DNA of 64,000 nucleotides, from NCBI RefSeq assembly GCF_013343235.1, contig NZ_CP040094.1, positions 1,426,501 through 1,490,500 on the forward strand, written 5' to 3'. The stretch is from Nostoc sp. TCL240-02 (GTDB lineage: Bacteria > Cyanobacteriota > Cyanobacteriia > Cyanobacteriales > Nostocaceae). Of this stretch, positions 62,401 to 64,000 are shown one piece after another. The notes under the pieces are model-generated. The model was not told the origin of the DNA and searched no databases. It was given only the letters and a program-made list of their open reading frames with translations. The position numbers and the translations under genes are program-made. Within the stretch, counting starts at the first letter, position 1. The number at the start of each line of letters is the position of its first letter.

Positions 62401-64000
62401 AAGTTATATGATACCAAGAGCCTTTGTGATTCTGGAAACATTGCCCTTAACACCTAATGGCAAAATAGACCGCCGTGCCTTGCCTGCGTTTGATCCAGCC
62501 AAACTCCATCTCGAAGCAGGTGCGATCGCACCTCGCAATCCAGTTGAAGAGGTATTAGCCGGGATTTGGCAAGAAGTTCTGGGTGTGGAAATCCTTAGTA
62601 TCTACGACAATTTCTTTGAGTTAGGCGGGCATTCACTATTAGCAACCAGAGTTATTTCTCGTGTTAAGAAAGCTTTTGAGGTCGATTTACCTCTACGTGG
62701 TTTATTTGAGTCACCAACGGTAGCTAGACTAGCCGCAGAAATTCACAAGGCAATGAAAGCAGAAATAGTCAGAGAAATTCCGCCTATCCAGCGCGTTGCT
62801 AGAGACGGTCATTTACCACTGTCGTTTGCCCAACAAAGATTATGGTTATTAGAACAACTCCAGCCAGACAGCTTTATGTACAACATACCTGTAGCTGTGC
62901 GGCTCATAGGTTCTTTGAATGTGGCTTTGCTAGAGCAGAGTTTGAATGAAATTGTCCGTCGTCACGAAGTCCTAAATACTACTTTTTATATGGTAGATGG
63001 ACAACCATTTCAGGCTATTCCTACTGAAAGTGGCACTAACATCTCAACCCAAACTGTGACATTGCCAGTATTAGACCTGCGCGACTTACCAGAGGTAGAA
63101 CGGGAAGTTAAGATTCAACAACTCATTATCGAGTCAGCCCAACACACTTTTAATCTAGCCCAAGCTCCATTAATGCGATGCACTGTGCTGTGCGTCGGTG
63201 AACAAGAACATATAGTATTGTTCACAATCCACCATATTGTTTCAGATGGCTGGTCAATGGGTATATTCATTCGGGAGTTAGCATTACTGTACGAAGGCTT
63301 TTCTTGTAATAAACCTTTTCTACTCCCAGAATTACCCATTCAATATGCAGACTTTGCTGTATGGCAAAGACAGTGGTTACAAGGAGAAGTACTAGAAACC
63401 CAACTCGCCTACTGGAAGCAACAATTGGGGAATAACCTCCCTGTCATGCAATTATCAGATCGTCCCCGCACAGACATTAAAACCCGCCGGGGTGCTTCTC
63501 AAACTTTTGTAATTCCTCCTCAAGAGTCCTTAGCACTGCAAACCCTCTCACGCCAGCAGGGTGTCACCTTATTTATGACCTTGCTAGCAGGATTTCAGGT
63601 GTTACTACAACGCTACACAAATCAAGATGACATCGTGATTGGCACTGATGTCGCTAACCGTAACTTAGCTGAAACTGAGTTGTTGATAGGTTTTTTTGTG
63701 AATCTGCTTGTCTTACGCACCGACTTGAGTGGTAATCCAAGTTTTCGAGAGTTGCTTGGGCGAGTGCGCCAAGTAGCATTAGGAGCTTATGCTCATCAAG
63801 ACTTACCTTTTGATGAATTAGTAAAAGCTCTACAACCGGAGCGGAATTTAAGCAATACTCCGCCATTATTTCAGGTATTATTTGTCCTCCAAAATGCACC
63901 CATGCCGCCTTTGGAATTACCAGGAATAACCTTAAGTTTGTTAGAAATTGAACACAAAGTCGCTAGATTTGATTTAGCACTATTTCTGACTGAAACAGAG
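56414..64000 (+). CDS. Large NRPS, (interface-like C)-A(Asp)-T-C-A(Gly)-T-C, cut by window end
   Basis: The frame is open from ATG 56414 (GGAG seven bases before) to the last base, 2529 residues so far. Domains: 1 to about 440, C-like, with SLSGLCADIAT in place of HHxxxDG; about 460-960 A1 (LFTSGSTGKPKG at 609-620); T1 with GGHS near 1010; C2 about 1069-1500 (HHIVADA at 1202-1208, last Gly replaced by Ala); A2 (IYTSGSTGQPKG near 1670); T2 near 2070; C3 from about 2130 with intact HHIVSDG. Aligning core motifs to GrsA-A, the A1 pocket reads DLTKIGHVGK (Asp) and the A2 pocket DILQLGLIWK (Gly). It should extend the acylated chain from the FAAL protein by hydroxy-Asp, then Gly, then more residues beyond the window. 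Confidence 0.93.
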   Translation, partial: MLEEMQGFRLSPQQKHLWQLQEIDNLPYRSQCAVLIEGDLDVNILKLVLETVVDRYEILRTNFRSLPGMTIPLQVIGKQKINWDDTCDLSSFTPQEQEESLTKLFHKISQQPFDIVQGSPLQLSLVTLSASKYVLIVSLSGLCADIATLEILVQEISQFYAAFLKGEEIENEPLQYADLAEWQNELLEGAETEAGRDYWQKQNIALDLQGLKLPFEKQSADELVFKPQTQSFAIAPELIKQIDILNQYNNSSISEFLLACWQILNWRLTKQEYLTIGMAFAGRKYQDLETVVGLFSKYLPLSINIESTSKIKDIVYINNKLIQQLDKIQDYFNWEQIAGLTQNTLHFFPLCFEFTEKPDKYLAADVSFTIYQQYACIERFTLKLSCLCQDDTLTAALHYNSSVFQAEDIKRLIEQFQTLLASAIANPDATISELEVLSQIERHQLLYEVNNNQRDYPQTKCIHQLFEEQAQKTPDNIAVVFEDQQLTYAQLNSKVNQLAHYLQQQGVKAEVVVGLCTERSLLMMIGLLGILKAGGAYLPLDPTLPQGSLNLRLQGIQVDIILTQQRWLDILPTDPAKVICLDTDWEVIAQNKNENPSSEVTPENLVYVLFTSGSTGKPKGVAIAHQQLLNYVNAIIDRLNLPGGINFATVSTLAADLGNTVIFPALCTGGCLHLISYQRATDSAALAEYCRKHPIDCLKIVPSHLASLLASSSAKFILPRQRLILGGEVANWQLIEQIQHYTPDCLIFNHYGPTETCVGVCTLEIVPGQVERHLAATVPLGRSIANTQVYILEENYKLAPLGVKGEIYIAGAGLARCYLNQPDQTALKFIPHPYSDIPGARLYKTGDLGRYLPNGTIEFLGRIDNQVKIRGFRIELGEIEAVLNQHPHVREVVVLVRESESGQKYLAAFVVPSEESPCSINELRGYIRDRLPEYMLPSTFIILKALPLTPNGKVDRQALLELNPVRPELETSFATPRTPVEEVLAGIWIGLLGIERVGIHNNFFDLGGHSLLATQVVSQVREAFQVEMRLRSLFEKPTIAGLAKLIETAMRSGEKLEIPPIERVTRNEALPLSFAQQRLWFLDQLDPSNPFYNISSAILLKGSLNVPILEQSFQEIVQRHEALRTSFVNVNGEPVQVIAPALNITLPVVDFQKLSLEEREAEARRLTNLHARHSFDLTQSPLLQTTLLQLAEDEHILLFTIHHIVADAWSAGVLIREVAALYESFSTSTLLLLPNLPIQYADFTLWQRQWLQTEVRSSQMAYWKQQLGGNLPVLQLPSERSRPAIQTFRGKKQSWSIPQTLSQALKSISQREAVTLFMTLLAAFKTLLYRYTSQTDILVGSPIANRNRSEIEGLIGFFVNTLVLRTDLSGNPSFRELLRRIREVTLDAYTHQDLPFEQLVAELQPDRNLGHTPLFQVMFVLQNAPMETLKLSGLSLTPVEVDTEIARFDLTLSLTDTAQGLIGVFEYNTDLFDSAAIARMQGHFQTLLEGIVANPDQQLLDLPILSQAEQQQLLVDWNDSQADYPKVCIHQLFEAQVERTPNANAVVFADQQLTYQQLNTRANQLAHHLQTLGVGKETLVGICTERSLEMIIGLLGILKAGGAYLPIDPAYPAERLAFMLEDAQVSVLLTQQNLLAALPQHQAQVVCLEKIPKGIADNPIHNATADNLAYVIYTSGSTGQPKGVQITHSAVVNFLSTMRLNPGLTQQDILLSVTTLSFDIAALELYLPLITGARLVIVSRQVATDATQLSEQLVSSGATVMQATPATWRLLLAAGWQGSSRLKILCGGEALDRSLADQLLKGGCQVWNLYGPTETTIWSAIHKVDEQMERQDGIVSIGRPIANTQFYILDPGQKLVPVGIPGELHIGGAGLARGYLHRPELTAEKFISHPFLNGVKDDQFSKNYRLYKTGDLVRYQADGTIEFLGRIDHQVKVRGFRIELGEIEALLNQHPEVQTSVVVIQGNEPSDRRLVAYVVLQRDRVVAISELSRFLEKKLPSYMIPRAFVILETLPLTPNGKIDRRALPAFDPAKLHLEAGAIAPRNPVEEVLAGIWQEVLGVEILSIYDNFFELGGHSLLATRVISRVKKAFEVDLPLRGLFESPTVARLAAEIHKAMKAEIVREIPPIQRVARDGHLPLSFAQQRLWLLEQLQPDSFMYNIPVAVRLIGSLNVALLEQSLNEIVRRHEVLNTTFYMVDGQPFQAIPTESGTNISTQTVTLPVLDLRDLPEVEREVKIQQLIIESAQHTFNLAQAPLMRCTVLCVGEQEHIVLFTIHHIVSDGWSMGIFIRELALLYEGFSCNKPFLLPELPIQYADFAVWQRQWLQGEVLETQLAYWKQQLGNNLPVMQLSDRPRTDIKTRRGASQTFVIPPQESLALQTLSRQQGVTLFMTLLAGFQVLLQRYTNQDDIVIGTDVANRNLAETELLIGFFVNLLVLRTDLSGNPSFRELLGRVRQVALGAYAHQDLPFDELVKALQPERNLSNTPPLFQVLFVLQNAPMPPLELPGITLSLLEIEHKVARFDLALFLTETE

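Noticed and set aside
59281..63899. Several minus-strand and short plus-strand open frames over the large NRPS
   Set aside because: The plus-strand NRPS frame is continuous with conserved motifs across them, so they are shadows.

Overview
The window looks like chromosomal DNA of a filamentous, Nostoc-like cyanobacterium. The basis is dense GCGATCGC (HIP1-type) octamers, heptanucleotide short repeats, purine-rich GGGGCAGGG repeats, an SLH/OprB-type porin, AMIN-domain TonB receptors and cyanobacterial-type PepSY proteins. No rRNA, tRNA or CRISPR array was recognised.

Left part (1-13.4 kb), mostly ordinary metabolism. A two-cluster ferredoxin and an AprA/FrdA-like flavoprotein overlap on the minus strand. 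They are followed by a GT2 glycosyltransferase, a TVP38-family membrane protein and an iron-uptake-type porin. On the plus strand lies a sulfonate-use set (ssuD monooxygenase, ssuC permease, ssuB ATPase), then a 2-hydroxyacid dehydrogenase and a type II NADH dehydrogenase.

Middle-left (14.3-24.8 kb), a six- to seven-gene plus-strand cluster of lipid/sterol-like enzymes. It holds a cholesterol-oxidase-like GMC oxidoreductase, an alpha/beta hydrolase with a PhaC-like Cys nucleophile, an acetoacetate-decarboxylase-family protein, a small membrane protein, a patatin and a GH1 glycosidase, with an SDR downstream. The GMC enzyme and the patatin share a homologous C-terminal domain. The GH1 protein carries a circularly permuted SBP_bac_3 domain between its two catalytic glutamates. 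I know of no described pathway that matches this cluster. MITE-like elements and decayed gene pieces follow at 23.6-25.5 kb.

Middle-right (25.4-50.9 kb), iron uptake and a sugar cluster. A minus-strand unit TonB receptor - PepSY protein - MFS exporter (25.4-30.7 kb) and a second PepSY/TonB pair (45.8-49.9 kb) are duplicates. Their 5' ends and upstream DNA are nearly identical, while the plug and barrel parts have diverged. Between them sits an AT-rich glycan cluster: GT-C-like membrane proteins, a split transketolase, an epimerase-GT2 fusion, GtrA, GT2, a sugar aminotransferase, one intact methyltransferase and one broken one. A near-consensus Fur box lies in the divergent intergenic region of the first copy.

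Right end (50.9-64 kb, cut by the window edge), a lipopeptide NRPS operon. The order is FAAL-carrier-condensation protein, MycE/TylE-like O-methyltransferase, SyrP-like Fe(II)/2-oxoglutarate hydroxylase, then a large NRPS read as (interface-like C)-A-T-C-A-T-C... . The A-domain pocket residues I can align read DLTKIGHVGK (aspartate) and DILQLGLIWK (glycine). A fatty-acyl starter, an aspartate-loading module with an interface-type domain and a discrete hydroxylase, together with the TonB/PepSY/MFS genes, point to a beta-hydroxyaspartate lipopeptide siderophore of the cyanochelin type. The product itself is inferred.
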